A stretch of 64,000 nt of DNA from Phycisphaerae bacterium (lineage in GTDB: Bacteria > Planctomycetota > Phycisphaerae > Sedimentisphaerales > Anaerobacaceae), in the NCBI GenBank assembly GCA_028714855.1, contig JAQTLP010000009.1:36001-100000 (forward strand), read 5' to 3'. Positions 8,679 through 17,710 of this stretch are shown here, one piece after another (position 1 is the first letter of the stretch; every line of letters begins with the position of its first letter). Under the pieces are notes generated by a model. It worked only from the letters and a program-made list of their open reading frames with translations, had not been told where the DNA came from and did not search any database. The translations under genes were made by a program, and so were the position numbers.

Positions 8679-10550
8679 ATGCAAAGACTTGACTGGAAAG
8701 AGAAGTACAAGGAGAAAATAACGACAGCGGCTTCGGCGATGAAGCTGATTAAATCCGGCAATCATATATTCATAGGGACGGGCTGCGGTCAGCCGCAGCA
8801 TCTTGTTGAAGCTTTGGTCAAGCATTCCAGCGGAATCACTGACGCTCATATAGTTCATCTGCTGACTATGGGCGCTGCGCCTTATGCCGACGAGAAGTTT
8901 CGCGAGAAGTTCAAGATGAACAGTTTTTTCATTGCCGATAACGTTCGCGATACTTTGAGCAGGGGTATCGGCGACTACACCCCCATATTTCTCTCGGAGA
9001 TACCGCGTGAGTTCGAGCGAGGCAGAATTCCGATTGATGTTGCGTTAATTAGTGTAACACCACCAGATGTAAACGGTTTGTGCAGTCTTGGTGTGTCGGT
9101 AGATATTGTCAAGTCTGCCGCTGCCAATGCAAGGTACATCATAGCGCAGGTGAACAGCAGAATGCCTCGGACGTTCGGTGACAGCTTCGTACATGTCAAT
9201 ACCATCGATGCTCTGGTGCCCTGCGATGAGGAAATTATTGAAACCATTATACCCGAACCTGACGAGACCCTTCGCAGCATCGGTGAAAATATCGCCAGAC
9301 TCGTCGAAGACGGCAGCACGATTGAGTGCGGTATAGGACAAATACCTCATGCCCTTGCTGAATTTTTATTATATAAGAAAGACCTTGGTATTCATACGGA
9401 GATGTTCAGTGATTGGATTATAGATTTGATTGAAAGCGGAGTGGTCACGTGCGCGAAAAAGACACTCAATCACGGCAAAGTCGTGGCGAGTTTTTGTATG
9501 GGCTCAAGGCGGCTTTATGATTACATAGACAATAATCCCTTTTTTGAGTTTTATCCCACCGAATATGTTAACGACCCTTACGTAATAAGCCAGAATGAGA
9601 AGATGGTCGGGATAAATGTCGGATTAGAAATTGACCTGACAGGTCAGGTGTGTTCGGATTCGCTTGGTTACAGATTTTACAGCGGCATCGGCGGGCAGGT
9701 TGATTTTATTCGCGGGTCAGCCAGAAGCAGGGGGGGCAAGGCGATTATCGCGATGCCTTCCACTGCGAAGAACGGGACGATAAGCAGGATTGTGCCACAT
9801 CTGACCGAGGGAGCCGGTGTAGTTACCACCCGCGGCGATGTTCATTATGTAGTTACCGAATACGGAACCGCCTACCTGCACGGTAAGAGCATTAGAGAAA
9901 GAGTCCTGTCGCTGATTAATATTGCGCATCCGAAGTTCCGGAAAGAGCTGATTCAGGCTGCCAAAGAGCAGAGGTATATTTACTCCGACCAGATAGAGCT
10001 GGATACCGAACAGGTTATATATCCGGAAGGTCTGGAGCGTTATGATACTTTACGTGACGGCACGGAGATATTCTTCAGGCCGGTGCGGCCTACCGATGAG
10101 GCGGCATTATCAGAGATGCTGTATTCGCTCAGCAGTAAATCTGTTCAGACCCGCTATATGACTCACACAATTGCTTTTCCTCATAAAGATGTCCAGCAGC
10201 TAACAAACATCGATTATTACCAGGACTTAGCCATTGTGGGGACGGTCCCGGGGGTATCTGGCGAAGAGATAGTTGCTATTGCCCAGTATTTTCTCGACCC
10301 AAAGACTCATGCAGCAGAGGTGGCTTTTATTGTGCAGGATGAGTGGCAGCAGAAGGGGATGGGGACATTTCTGTTGGAGTACCTTACCCAAATCGCCAAG
10401 AATCGCGGTGTAAAGCGTTTTTACGCGAAAGTATTGCCGAGTAATAAAGCGATGCTGTCAGTCTTTCACAACTCCGGCTACAAAGTGAACACTGAGTTCG
10501 ATGGTGAAGTTTATAGTGTAACATACAGTTTGGCGGAGAAAGAAAGGTAA
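8679..10550 (+). CDS. Acetyl-CoA hydrolase/CoA-transferase fused to GNAT acetyltransferase
   Basis: A 623-residue two-domain protein. Residues 1 to about 440 are a class I acetyl-CoA hydrolase/4-hydroxybutyrate CoA-transferase-like enzyme: IFIGTGCGQPQHLVEAL, SVTPPDVNGLCSLGVSVD, GIGQIPHALAEFL, and the conserved catalytic Glu in YVVTEYGTAYLHGKS. Residues from about 460 are a GNAT domain (EIFFRPVRPTDEAALSEM, beta-strand/acetyl-CoA motif VQDEWQQKGMGTFLLEYL). The first part moves CoA between acyl groups or hydrolyses acetyl-CoA; the second would acetylate an amine or lysine. The gene lies between an ADP-forming acyl-CoA synthetase (16 bases upstream) and an AcuC-type deacetylase (9 bases downstream). 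This suggests the GNAT part plays the AcuA/Pat role on acyl-CoA enzymes such as the AcsA encoded nearby; that role is inference. Confidence 0.88.
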   Translation: MQRLDWKEKYKEKITTAASAMKLIKSGNHIFIGTGCGQPQHLVEALVKHSSGITDAHIVHLLTMGAAPYADEKFREKFKMNSFFIADNVRDTLSRGIGDYTPIFLSEIPREFERGRIPIDVALISVTPPDVNGLCSLGVSVDIVKSAAANARYIIAQVNSRMPRTFGDSFVHVNTIDALVPCDEEIIETIIPEPDETLRSIGENIARLVEDGSTIECGIGQIPHALAEFLLYKKDLGIHTEMFSDWIIDLIESGVVTCAKKTLNHGKVVASFCMGSRRLYDYIDNNPFFEFYPTEYVNDPYVISQNEKMVGINVGLEIDLTGQVCSDSLGYRFYSGIGGQVDFIRGSARSRGGKAIIAMPSTAKNGTISRIVPHLTEGAGVVTTRGDVHYVVTEYGTAYLHGKSIRERVLSLINIAHPKFRKELIQAAKEQRYIYSDQIELDTEQVIYPEGLERYDTLRDGTEIFFRPVRPTDEAALSEMLYSLSSKSVQTRYMTHTIAFPHKDVQQLTNIDYYQDLAIVGTVPGVSGEEIVAIAQYFLDPKTHAAEVAFIVQDEWQQKGMGTFLLEYLTQIAKNRGVKRFYAKVLPSNKAMLSVFHNSGYKVNTEFDGEVYSVTYSLAEKER

Positions 10551-10559
10551 GAACAGCCT

Positions 10560-11693
10560 TTGGGGACGAGAGAATCAGTATTTATTTATTCGAAGGATTT
10601 GGAGAAGTATCCGTATCCGCCGGAGCATCCGTTTAGTACAATCCGGGCTAAAAGGGTTCGGGAGATTGCCAATTCAATGGGGCTTTTGTCCGGAGCAGGC
10701 AGAAAAGAAGCGGCACCTGAGCCAATTGAGAGAATCATTCTCAAGAAGTTTCATTCATCGCGTTACCTGCATACCTTGAAAGAGGTGTCCAGAGGTAAAT
10801 TTACCCCTGAGGCGATGGGTATGGGAATCGGGACGTCGGATTGTCCTGTCTTTAAGGGGTTATACGAAGGGGCTGTTTTGGCGGCAGGGGGGACACTGGT
10901 GGGTGCAAAGCAGATATTGTCGGGTGAAGCGGATGCGGCATTTAATCCGTCAGGCGGGTTTCATCATGCGGGACCTGAACGAGCATCTGGTTTTTGCTAT
11001 ATCAATGATGTTGCGCTTGCCTGTATGGTGTTGGCGGAGGAGGGGAAGAAGGTGTTATATCTTGATGTGGACGTTCATCACGGCGATGGGGTGGCGTACG
11101 CTTTTTTTGACCGGCGCGATGTGATGACTATATCGCTGCACCAGAACCCGAGGACACTATTTCCGGGAACGGGTTTCGAAGATGAAATCGGCAGCGGGGA
11201 AGGGAAAGGTTACTGCGTAAATATCCCCCTGCCGATAGGCACTTATGATGAAGCATATATAAAGACATTTGAAGCACTGGTGCTGCCGTTGATCGGGGTA
11301 TACAAGCCGGATGTATTTGTTTTCGAGCTGGGGACGGATGCTCTTGCAGGCGACCCGCTTGCTCATCTGTCTCTTACTAATAATGTTTATGTAGAAATCA
11401 TCAATCACCTATTAGGTTTTAACAAACCTATTCTTATGACGGGCGGCGGTGGTTATAACATCGGCAATACGGTGAGAGCATGGACGCTTGCATGGAGTGT
11501 TCTATGCGGTGCAGACAGCGAAAGTCATGAACACGCTCTTGGCGGAGTTATGCTCGGCAGCACCGAATGGCAGGGCGGTTTAAGAGACCAGGTGTTAGCT
11601 GTGAGCAATCAGCAGCGTGATGCAGTGATGTCCGCAATAGAAGTAATAATAGAGCAAATTAAGAAGAATGTATTCCCACTGCACGGATTGTGA
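10560..11693 (+). CDS. acuC: AcuC-type histone deacetylase-family protein
   Basis: Zn-dependent lysine deacetylase of the class I HDAC/AcuC family, 377 residues. The signature stretches are present: SGGFHHAGPERASGFCYIND (tandem His charge relay and the GFCYIND loop), YLDVDVHHGDGVAYAFF (metal-binding Asp and His), SLHQNPRTLFPGTG, and the C-terminal TGGGGYN with the transition-state Tyr. In Bacillus subtilis AcuC deacetylates and reactivates AcsA. Here it directly follows a GNAT-containing gene and converges on acsA, supporting the same role. The start is a TTG at 10560, about ten bases after AAAGG; no ATG lies nearby, and the next (about 10677) would remove part of the fold. A strong terminator follows. 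Confidence 0.88.
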   Translation: MGTRESVFIYSKDLEKYPYPPEHPFSTIRAKRVREIANSMGLLSGAGRKEAAPEPIERIILKKFHSSRYLHTLKEVSRGKFTPEAMGMGIGTSDCPVFKGLYEGAVLAAGGTLVGAKQILSGEADAAFNPSGGFHHAGPERASGFCYINDVALACMVLAEEGKKVLYLDVDVHHGDGVAYAFFDRRDVMTISLHQNPRTLFPGTGFEDEIGSGEGKGYCVNIPLPIGTYDEAYIKTFEALVLPLIGVYKPDVFVFELGTDALAGDPLAHLSLTNNVYVEIINHLLGFNKPILMTGGGGYNIGNTVRAWTLAWSVLCGADSESHEHALGGVMLGSTEWQGGLRDQVLAVSNQQRDAVMSAIEVIIEQIKKNVFPLHGL

Positions 11694-11706
11694 CGGAAGT
11701 TGATAT

Positions 11707-11736
11707 AAAAAAGCCCGGGGTATGCCCGGGCTTTTT
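11707..11736 (+). terminator. Intrinsic terminator, probably bidirectional
   Basis: The sequence AGCCCGGGG TATG CCCGGGCT forms an 8 bp or longer GC-rich hairpin flanked by A6 on the left and T5 on the right. It lies between the convergent acuC and MFS genes and can stop both transcripts. Confidence 0.9.
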
Positions 11737-11774
11737 GTATATTTAAAGCAGGTTTTTTCGAGTTAGTCTTCTGC

Positions 11775-13082
11775 TTATGCCTGAACCGCCGGCTCTGATA
11801 TTGCGACGGGTTTCAGTGTGGTGGCTATAAGTGCTGCAAGAATACACGCGATACCAGCCGGTATGAATGCCCACATCCAAGCCTGAGCATTTCCCATATA
11901 TCCTCCGAGGATAGGTCCTGCGATACCACCTACGCCATATGCCATAAAGACCCATGGGTAGTTTTCACCAACGTTTTTATTACCAAAGAGGTCGGCAGTT
12001 GCAGCAGGGAAAAGAGCAAAGTTACCGCCGAAATTAAATCCGATAATGGCGGCGCCGATATATAGTCCCCATTCGCTTCCGCCGATGAAGAAGAAGACAA
12101 TCATCATTATTCCCTGTATGAAATTCATAATGATTATCGAGTTCTTTCTTCCGAGTTTGTCGGAGGCCGCCCCCCAGACAATGCGGCCGAGGCCGTTGAG
12201 CAGTGCATAGAACAGGCCCATGGCGGTTCCTGTAATGATGCTTGCCTTGGTAGAATCAATGCCAGCTTTTGCGAGAGCGTCCATGCCAAAAAGCTTGATA
12301 ATGCCAATTACCATCAGTCCCGCACCGGCACCAAATGTGAAGTTTATAAATAAAACCCAGAATTGATATTTTTTAGCCATTCTGGCCGGTGTTAGATTTA
12401 CACCTCCTTCACTGCCTTTACCTGTTACAGGCGGTGTCCAGCCCTTGGGAAGCCATCCCTCTGGAGGGTTAATCATAACTAATGAGCCGAGCCCCACGAG
12501 AACGGCAAATAAAATGCCGTAGAGCTTAAACACTTCACTTACGCTCCATCCAGCTCCGAAGAGTCCCATCCAGCCGGGAGTAAGGTCAACCGGGCCGAAT
12601 TTAAAGCCCTGAGTGAGCTTAACCCAAATAAGTGCTCCGAATCCGAAACCAGCAACAGCGAGGCCCATAATGAGACCTTTCTTATCGGGGAACCATTTTG
12701 CCAGAGCCGCAATCGGGCATACATAGGCAAGGCCAATACCTGCTCCGCCGAGGAGGCCTACACCGAGCAGGATGCCTGCGAAGCTTGTTCCGGAAAAACC
12801 AGCCAACAGATAACCTATCCCCAGAACAATACCACCGGTGATGGCAACTTTTCTGGGGCCGACTTTTTTCTGCCATTTTCCCGCAATCAGAGCCATTACA
12901 ACGGCGAAGGAAACAAGGCCGATAGAAAAAGGCCACTGGGTTTTATCGGTGGCGAAGTTGAAAGGCGCTTCGGTTAATTTCTTTGTAAATGCGGACCAAG
13001 CATAAATAGCTCCCAGACAAAGCTGGATGAGGATGCCGCCTACCACTACCAGCCATCGATTCATAACTTTTTGCTCGTTCAT
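11775..13082 (-). CDS. MFS transporter, OxlT/monocarboxylate-like
   Basis: Inner-membrane carrier of the major facilitator superfamily, 435 residues with about 12 hydrophobic helices. The N-terminus (NRWLVVVGGILIQLCLGAIY, then AWSAFTKKL) is typical of the oxalate/formate antiporter (OxlT/YhjX) subfamily, and the TM2-3 loop has the MFS motif as GKWQKKVGPRKVAI. It lies downstream of acsA on the same strand (about 117 bases, with a hairpin between), so it probably carries acetate or another short monocarboxylate that AcsA activates. That assignment rests on neighbourhood, not on residues. RBS-like GGAGAC precedes the ATG at 13082. Confidence 0.85.
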   Translation of the reverse strand: MNEQKVMNRWLVVVGGILIQLCLGAIYAWSAFTKKLTEAPFNFATDKTQWPFSIGLVSFAVVMALIAGKWQKKVGPRKVAITGGIVLGIGYLLAGFSGTSFAGILLGVGLLGGAGIGLAYVCPIAALAKWFPDKKGLIMGLAVAGFGFGALIWVKLTQGFKFGPVDLTPGWMGLFGAGWSVSEVFKLYGILFAVLVGLGSLVMINPPEGWLPKGWTPPVTGKGSEGGVNLTPARMAKKYQFWVLFINFTFGAGAGLMVIGIIKLFGMDALAKAGIDSTKASIITGTAMGLFYALLNGLGRIVWGAASDKLGRKNSIIIMNFIQGIMMIVFFFIGGSEWGLYIGAAIIGFNFGGNFALFPAATADLFGNKNVGENYPWVFMAYGVGGIAGPILGGYMGNAQAWMWAFIPAGIACILAALIATTLKPVAISEPAVQA

Positions 13083-13108
13083 TTTGTCTCCTTTACCTCA
13101 AAAGCAGA

Positions 13109-13137
13109 CGGGTGCGCAACTTTTCATTGCACACCCG
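13109..13137 (-). other. Stable hairpin between acsA and the MFS gene
   Basis: On the minus strand CGGGTGTGCAA TGAAAAG TTGCGCACCCG folds into an 11 bp stem with one G-U pair. It is followed by GTCTGCTTTTG, a weak U tract. It may attenuate transcription into the transporter or cap the acsA mRNA 3' end. Confidence 0.55.
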
Positions 13138-13199
13138 AGTCCTTTTTAATCAGTTTAATCCGTGGTTAAAATCCAAAATCCTAAACCTGCAAATTAAAA

Positions 13200-15182
13200 T
13201 CACTTACCGCGGCCTTTCACAAGTTCTTCTACAACGTGCGGGTCTGCGAGAGTTGTGATATCACCGAGGTTCGAAGTGTTTCCCTCGGCTATTTTGCGCA
13301 GTATTCGCCTCATAATTTTCCCGGAACGTGTCTTCGGAAGAGCAGGGGCAAATTGTATCGCTTCAGGGACGGCAATTGCTCCTATTTCCTTGCGAACGTG
13401 CAGGAGGAGTTCCTTTTTCAGGTCTTCGTTTTCCTGGACACCCTGCTTTAGTGTTACAAACGCATACAATCCCTGCCCCTTTATATCGTGCGGAACGGGA
13501 GTAACCGCCGCCTCTGCCACTTTCTCATGGCTGACGAGTGCGCTTTCCACCTCAGCCGTTCCAATGCGGTGTCCTGAGACGTTCACCACGTCGTCGATTC
13601 TTCCCATCAGCCAGTAATCGCCATCTTCATCTACTCGGCAGCCGTCACCGGCGAAGTAAATGTTATCAAACATTGTGAAATATGTATCAATGAACCTGTC
13701 ATGGTCGCCCCACATTGTGCGCATCATTCCAGGCCAGGGCCTTTTTATACAGAGCTTTCCGCCTTCGTTCACATCACATTGGCTTCCATCATCCCGCAGG
13801 ACAACAGCGTCAACACCGAAGAAGGGCTGGTTTGCGCTGGCGGGCTTTAACGTATGAGCACCGGGCAGAGGTGTAATCATAAATCCGCCGGTTTCCGTCT
13901 GCCACCAGGTATCAACGATTGGACATCGGTTGCGTCCTATCTTTTCGTAGTACCACATCCATGCCTCAGGATTTATGGGCTCGCCGACTGTTCCGAGGAT
14001 TCTCAGAGTGTCGAGTTTGTATTTGGCGGGCCATTCCTCGCCGAGACGCATCAGTGCTCTAATAGCAGTTGGTGCAGTATAGAAAACAGTAACGCCGAAC
14101 TTATCGCAAATCTGCCAGAAGCGTCCGGCATCCGGATAAGTGGGGACTCCTTCGAACATTAATGATGTGCTTCCATTTGCAAGCGGGCCATAGACAATAT
14201 AGCTGTGGCCTGTCACCCAGCCGATATCAGCAGTACACCAATAAATATCATCGTCGTGAATGTTGAAAACGAGTTTGTGGGTAAGAGTGACGTGCATCAG
14301 ATATCCGCCGGTAGTATGGACAACACCCTTGGGCTTTCCAGTCGAGCCGGAAGTATAAAGGATAAAGAGGGGGTCTTCGGCGTTCATATGTTCTGCTTCG
14401 CATTGCTCTTTGGCGCCGGCCATTTCGTCATGATACCATGTATCTCTGCCGTCTTTCATATTGCAGGGCTCATCGTTGACTTTTACAACTATAGCGGATT
14501 CGATTGTCGGTGTTTTTTCGAGAGCTGCGTCGGCTATGTCTTTCAGTTTGATATGTTTACCGGCTCTCAGTGAAACATTTGAAGTGATAAGCATTTTGCA
14601 GTCGGAGTCATTGATTCGGCCTTCAATGGCATCGGAGCTGAATCCGCCGAATATGACCGAGTGAATAGCGCCGATGCGGGCACATGCAAGCATCACTATA
14701 GTAAGTTCAGGGACCATCGGCATGTAAATTGCGACACGGTCACCCTTTTTTATGCCTTTTGATTTCAGGACATTAGCAAATTTACAAACGTGCTTGTACA
14801 GTTCTTCGTAGGTAAATTTCTTAACGGCATCTTCAGCTTCACCCTGCCAAATCAGCGCGGTTTTCTTTGCGGTTGGCGTGCCAAGATGACGGTCGAGGCA
14901 GTTATATGCTATGTTCAGCTCGCCGTCTGCGAACCATGTGTGTTCTATTTTGCGACTTTTCGTGTCCCATGTATACTCGAGACTTTTGGTCGGTTTTTTG
15001 AACCAGGTTAGACTTTTGGCCTGCTCCATCCAGAAGCTATCGGGGTCGTTGATAGACTGCTCCCACATTTCTTGATACTGCTGCCTGGTGGTTATATAAG
15101 CATTTTTCTTGATGTTTGCCGGAGGCGGGAACGTTCGCTTTTCGACCATAAGAGACTGGATAGCTTTTTGTTGTTCTGCCAT
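13200..15182 (-). CDS. acsA: Acetyl-CoA synthetase (AMP-forming)
   Basis: Acetate + ATP + CoA to acetyl-CoA + AMP + PPi, the high-affinity acetate scavenging enzyme. The 660-residue protein is full length for Acs. Visible motifs: the adenylation P-loop YTSGSTGKPKGVVHT, the acetyl/AMP pocket VDTWWQTETGG, the hinge region YWLMGRIDDVVNVSGHR, and the C-terminal catalytic lysine motif KTRSGKIMRR, whose Lys is the target of regulatory acetylation in other bacteria. The open frame extends to a GTG at 15197, but the ATG at 15182 (MAEQQKAIQ) has TGAGGA eight bases before it. With the GNAT fusion and AcuC just across the terminator, a complete activation/inactivation cycle could be encoded here. A 2-gene transcription unit with the MFS carrier is likely. 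Confidence 0.95.
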   Translation of the reverse strand: MAEQQKAIQSLMVEKRTFPPPANIKKNAYITTRQQYQEMWEQSINDPDSFWMEQAKSLTWFKKPTKSLEYTWDTKSRKIEHTWFADGELNIAYNCLDRHLGTPTAKKTALIWQGEAEDAVKKFTYEELYKHVCKFANVLKSKGIKKGDRVAIYMPMVPELTIVMLACARIGAIHSVIFGGFSSDAIEGRINDSDCKMLITSNVSLRAGKHIKLKDIADAALEKTPTIESAIVVKVNDEPCNMKDGRDTWYHDEMAGAKEQCEAEHMNAEDPLFILYTSGSTGKPKGVVHTTGGYLMHVTLTHKLVFNIHDDDIYWCTADIGWVTGHSYIVYGPLANGSTSLMFEGVPTYPDAGRFWQICDKFGVTVFYTAPTAIRALMRLGEEWPAKYKLDTLRILGTVGEPINPEAWMWYYEKIGRNRCPIVDTWWQTETGGFMITPLPGAHTLKPASANQPFFGVDAVVLRDDGSQCDVNEGGKLCIKRPWPGMMRTMWGDHDRFIDTYFTMFDNIYFAGDGCRVDEDGDYWLMGRIDDVVNVSGHRIGTAEVESALVSHEKVAEAAVTPVPHDIKGQGLYAFVTLKQGVQENEDLKKELLLHVRKEIGAIAVPEAIQFAPALPKTRSGKIMRRILRKIAEGNTSNLGDITTLADPHVVEELVKGRGK

Positions 15183-15303
15183 AATACGATTCCTCACAAC
15201 TCAAAATTAACATACTTTTCATTCAACCTTGGTTTAGATACCAGAATCTAACATACTATCCGAGTTGGTGGAATATGTCAATCAACTTAATTCGATTTTT
15301 TAC

Positions 15304-15331
15304 TTGATTTGCATTTATTTGCTGATAAACT
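15304..15331 (+). promoter_or_regulatory. Candidate promoter for the outer-membrane protein gene
   Basis: TTGATT (15304-15309), a 16-base spacer and TAAACT (15326-15331) lie about 65 bases before the start at 15398. The surrounding sequence is AT-rich. Confidence 0.35.
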
Positions 15332-15397
15332 CGCTGTCTATTTATTTAATTTCACGGCTGAAGAGGCTTTTTATAGTGCTTTTTTGAAAGGAAGATT

Positions 15398-16171
15398 ATG
15401 AAAAGGATTTTACTAATTATGATGATGCTACTGGCCGCGGCCTCTTTAGCGGTGGCAGCGGAAACGGAACAGGAAAAGAAACTTGGCGTTACTTTTGACC
15501 TGCAGTATCACAGCAAATGGCTTAGTAAAGGAGCTGAGGCGTACGGTCAGCACGGCGCACTTTTCGAGATACTCGACCTTGATTTCTACGGTACCGGTTT
15601 TGGTGTAAATACTACTCACCGCGGCGCCATCGGAGGCGGGTATGTTGACAATGAAAGGTTTGATTTCAGACCGTATTACAAGAATCGGCTCTTCGAAGGC
15701 CAATCTTATGTTACGAATTACAATTTAAGCGTTGGGTATGAATATTATCCCGGTCTTTCGCGGCGGAAGTCCAATACCACCTACGAGTGGATATTTGCAT
15801 TTTCGTGGCCGGATATTTTACCGAAAGGCTTCGTGCCCGGCTACATCGCGCATTACGAATATCCGGCTGTGAGCGGCGGCCGTTTCAACCATATTACCGG
15901 CTGGGTCCACCGCTTCAAACTTGACTATTATATGGATATGCCCCAATTACCGAAGCCGCTGTGTCTTTCCTCGGAAGTCGCCTACACTGACGGCCTTGGC
16001 GGCGCTTCGCACGACTGGTCATACGCCACCTTTGGCTTGGGAACAAAATTTGATATCACCAAGAACCTTACATTTGCTCCCGGGGTCTACCAACAAATAT
16101 CAATGGACAAATCGGTATCCAAGCGAAAAGATATAACATACTGCATATTGAGTATGAAGTATAAGTTCTAA
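15398..16171 (+). CDS. Secreted outer-membrane beta-barrel-like protein
   Basis: A 257-residue protein with a signal peptide (ILLIMMMLLAAASLAVAA, cleavage after AVAAE or so). The mature part is rich in alternating aromatic strands (GVTFDLQYHSKWLSKGAEAY, GFGVNTTHRG, YNLSVGYEYYPG) and ends in Phe (LSMKYKF), the usual C-terminal signature of outer-membrane barrels. It resembles the TorF-type putative barrel proteins of unknown function; I cannot name a substrate. The ATG at 15398 follows AAAGGAAG at good spacing. A candidate promoter precedes it and a strong terminator follows, so it is monocistronic. Confidence 0.75.
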   Translation: MKRILLIMMMLLAAASLAVAAETEQEKKLGVTFDLQYHSKWLSKGAEAYGQHGALFEILDLDFYGTGFGVNTTHRGAIGGGYVDNERFDFRPYYKNRLFEGQSYVTNYNLSVGYEYYPGLSRRKSNTTYEWIFAFSWPDILPKGFVPGYIAHYEYPAVSGGRFNHITGWVHRFKLDYYMDMPQLPKPLCLSSEVAYTDGLGGASHDWSYATFGLGTKFDITKNLTFAPGVYQQISMDKSVSKRKDITYCILSMKYKF

Positions 16172-16195
16172 ATAAGGTATGGTTTTATGTTTGCA

Positions 16196-16226
16196 ACAGG
16201 GCCGGTTTAAAACCGGCCCTGTTTTT
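16196..16226 (+). terminator. Intrinsic terminator
   Basis: ACAGGGCCGGTT TAAA AACCGGCCCTGT forms a perfect 12 bp stem followed by TTTTT. It ends the outer-membrane protein transcript just before the oppositely oriented tRNA. Confidence 0.92.
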
Positions 16227-16228
16227 AA

Positions 16229-16302
<74 letters not shown>

Positions 16303-16427
16303 AACAATCACCGCTGCCAAGTTATTTATATTACAACCGGCGGTCATTTGTTTCAAGAAAATTAAGGTAAACCCCATGCCGACTTTATAATCTGCCGATT
16401 TTTCCGCAGTGGAGGCCTAAACGGCGC

Positions 16428-16456
16428 TTGACCTATTGTTTTATTTCAAATATCAT
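16428..16456 (+). promoter_or_regulatory. Candidate promoter for aspC
   Basis: TTGACC (16428-16433), a 17-base spacer and TATCAT (16451-16456) lie 60 bases before the aspC start. The rest of the 16303-16516 gap shows no gene. Confidence 0.5.
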
Positions 16457-16516
16457 TACCGTCGGTTATATTGATTAAGGCGGATTGCATTGATTGAATT
16501 TCAGAGGTACAGATAA

Positions 16517-17710
16517 ATGAAGGTCAGTAAACGAGCGCAGGCGATACCACCTTCGGCAACTTTGGCTGTTACTTCGCGGGCGAAGGAATTGAAGGCCAAA
16601 GGTGTAGATATAGTCGGTTTTGGGGCAGGTGAGCCGGATTTCGACACGCCTGATTTTATCAAGGAAGCCGCGATAAAAGCTCTGAAGGCAGGCAAGACTA
16701 AATATACAGCTGAGTCTGGTATAGTTGAACTGCGAACCGCTATTGCCGCCAAGCTGGAAAAGGAAAACGGCCTCAAATACACGCCTGAGCAGGTCATAGT
16801 CAATATCGGCGGCAAGCACTCCGTTTATGAGGCGATGCAGGCAGCACTTGACCCGGGCGACGAGGTGATTTTACCTGTGCCGTATTGGGTAACATACCCT
16901 GAAGCGATAAAGCTCGCCGATGCAGTCCCTAAAATTGTTCAGACAGACAAGAAGAACAGTTATAAGATTACGCCGACCCAGTTGAAGCAGGCCGTCACAA
17001 AGAAGGCCGCTATGCTCGTGCTTAATTCGCCAAGTAATCCGGGCGGTTTTACTTATACTCCCGAAGAACTCAAGGCCATCGCAAAGGTCCTCGAAGGAAC
17101 ACAAGTGATGGTGCTTTCAGATGAAATTTATGAGAAGCTAATCTACGGCGATACCAAGTTTATAAGTTTCGCTTCGTTGTCCAAAGACGCCTATGACAGG
17201 ACACTGACCCTCAACGGCCTGAGCAAAACATATTCTATGACCGGATGGCGGCTTGGGTATGCTGCGGGGCCTCTGGAAGTTATAAAGGCAATGGGGCGTC
17301 TTCAATCTCATATGACCTCTAACGCCGTAACCTTCGCTCAATATGCGGCAATTGCTGCGTTGACCGACCCTGTTGCAGACCAGACCATAGAAAAAATGAG
17401 AGTGGAGTTTGAGCGTCGAGGCAAATATATGGCAGAGCGTTTGAACTCCATCGAAGGCGTTGAGTGTCTCGAATCTACCGGGGCTTTTTACTGTTTTCCT
17501 GATGTTTCGAGCCATTACGGCCGAACTATTAATGGAGCGAAAATCGGCGGCAGTATGGACTTTGCAAAAGCGCTTCTGGAGCAGGCCAATGTCGCTCTTG
17601 TTCCAGGCTTGCCGTTCGGGTGTGATGCAAATGTGCGGTTAAGTTTTGCCTGCTCGATTGAACAAATTACCAAAGGATTGGATAGATTAAAGAGATGGCT
17701 AAGTCAATGA
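16517..17710 (+). CDS. aspC: Aspartate aminotransferase, class I
   Basis: PLP-dependent transamination between aspartate and 2-oxoglutarate (subgroup Ib), 397 residues. Visible: N-terminal PPSATLAVTSRAKELKAKG, FGAGEPDFDTPDFI, substrate-binding LNSPSNPGGFTY, the cofactor-binding DEIYEKLIYG, and the PLP lysine in LNGLSKTYSMTGWRLGYAAG; near the C-terminus the carboxylate-binding Arg lies in ANVRLSFACS. The ATG at 16517 follows GAGG loosely. The 3' end overlaps the start of the next gene by 16 bases, so the GT-C gene may be translated by coupling. Confidence 0.93.
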   Translation: MKVSKRAQAIPPSATLAVTSRAKELKAKGVDIVGFGAGEPDFDTPDFIKEAAIKALKAGKTKYTAESGIVELRTAIAAKLEKENGLKYTPEQVIVNIGGKHSVYEAMQAALDPGDEVILPVPYWVTYPEAIKLADAVPKIVQTDKKNSYKITPTQLKQAVTKKAAMLVLNSPSNPGGFTYTPEELKAIAKVLEGTQVMVLSDEIYEKLIYGDTKFISFASLSKDAYDRTLTLNGLSKTYSMTGWRLGYAAGPLEVIKAMGRLQSHMTSNAVTFAQYAAIAALTDPVADQTIEKMRVEFERRGKYMAERLNSIEGVECLESTGAFYCFPDVSSHYGRTINGAKIGGSMDFAKALLEQANVALVPGLPFGCDANVRLSFACSIEQITKGLDRLKRWLSQ

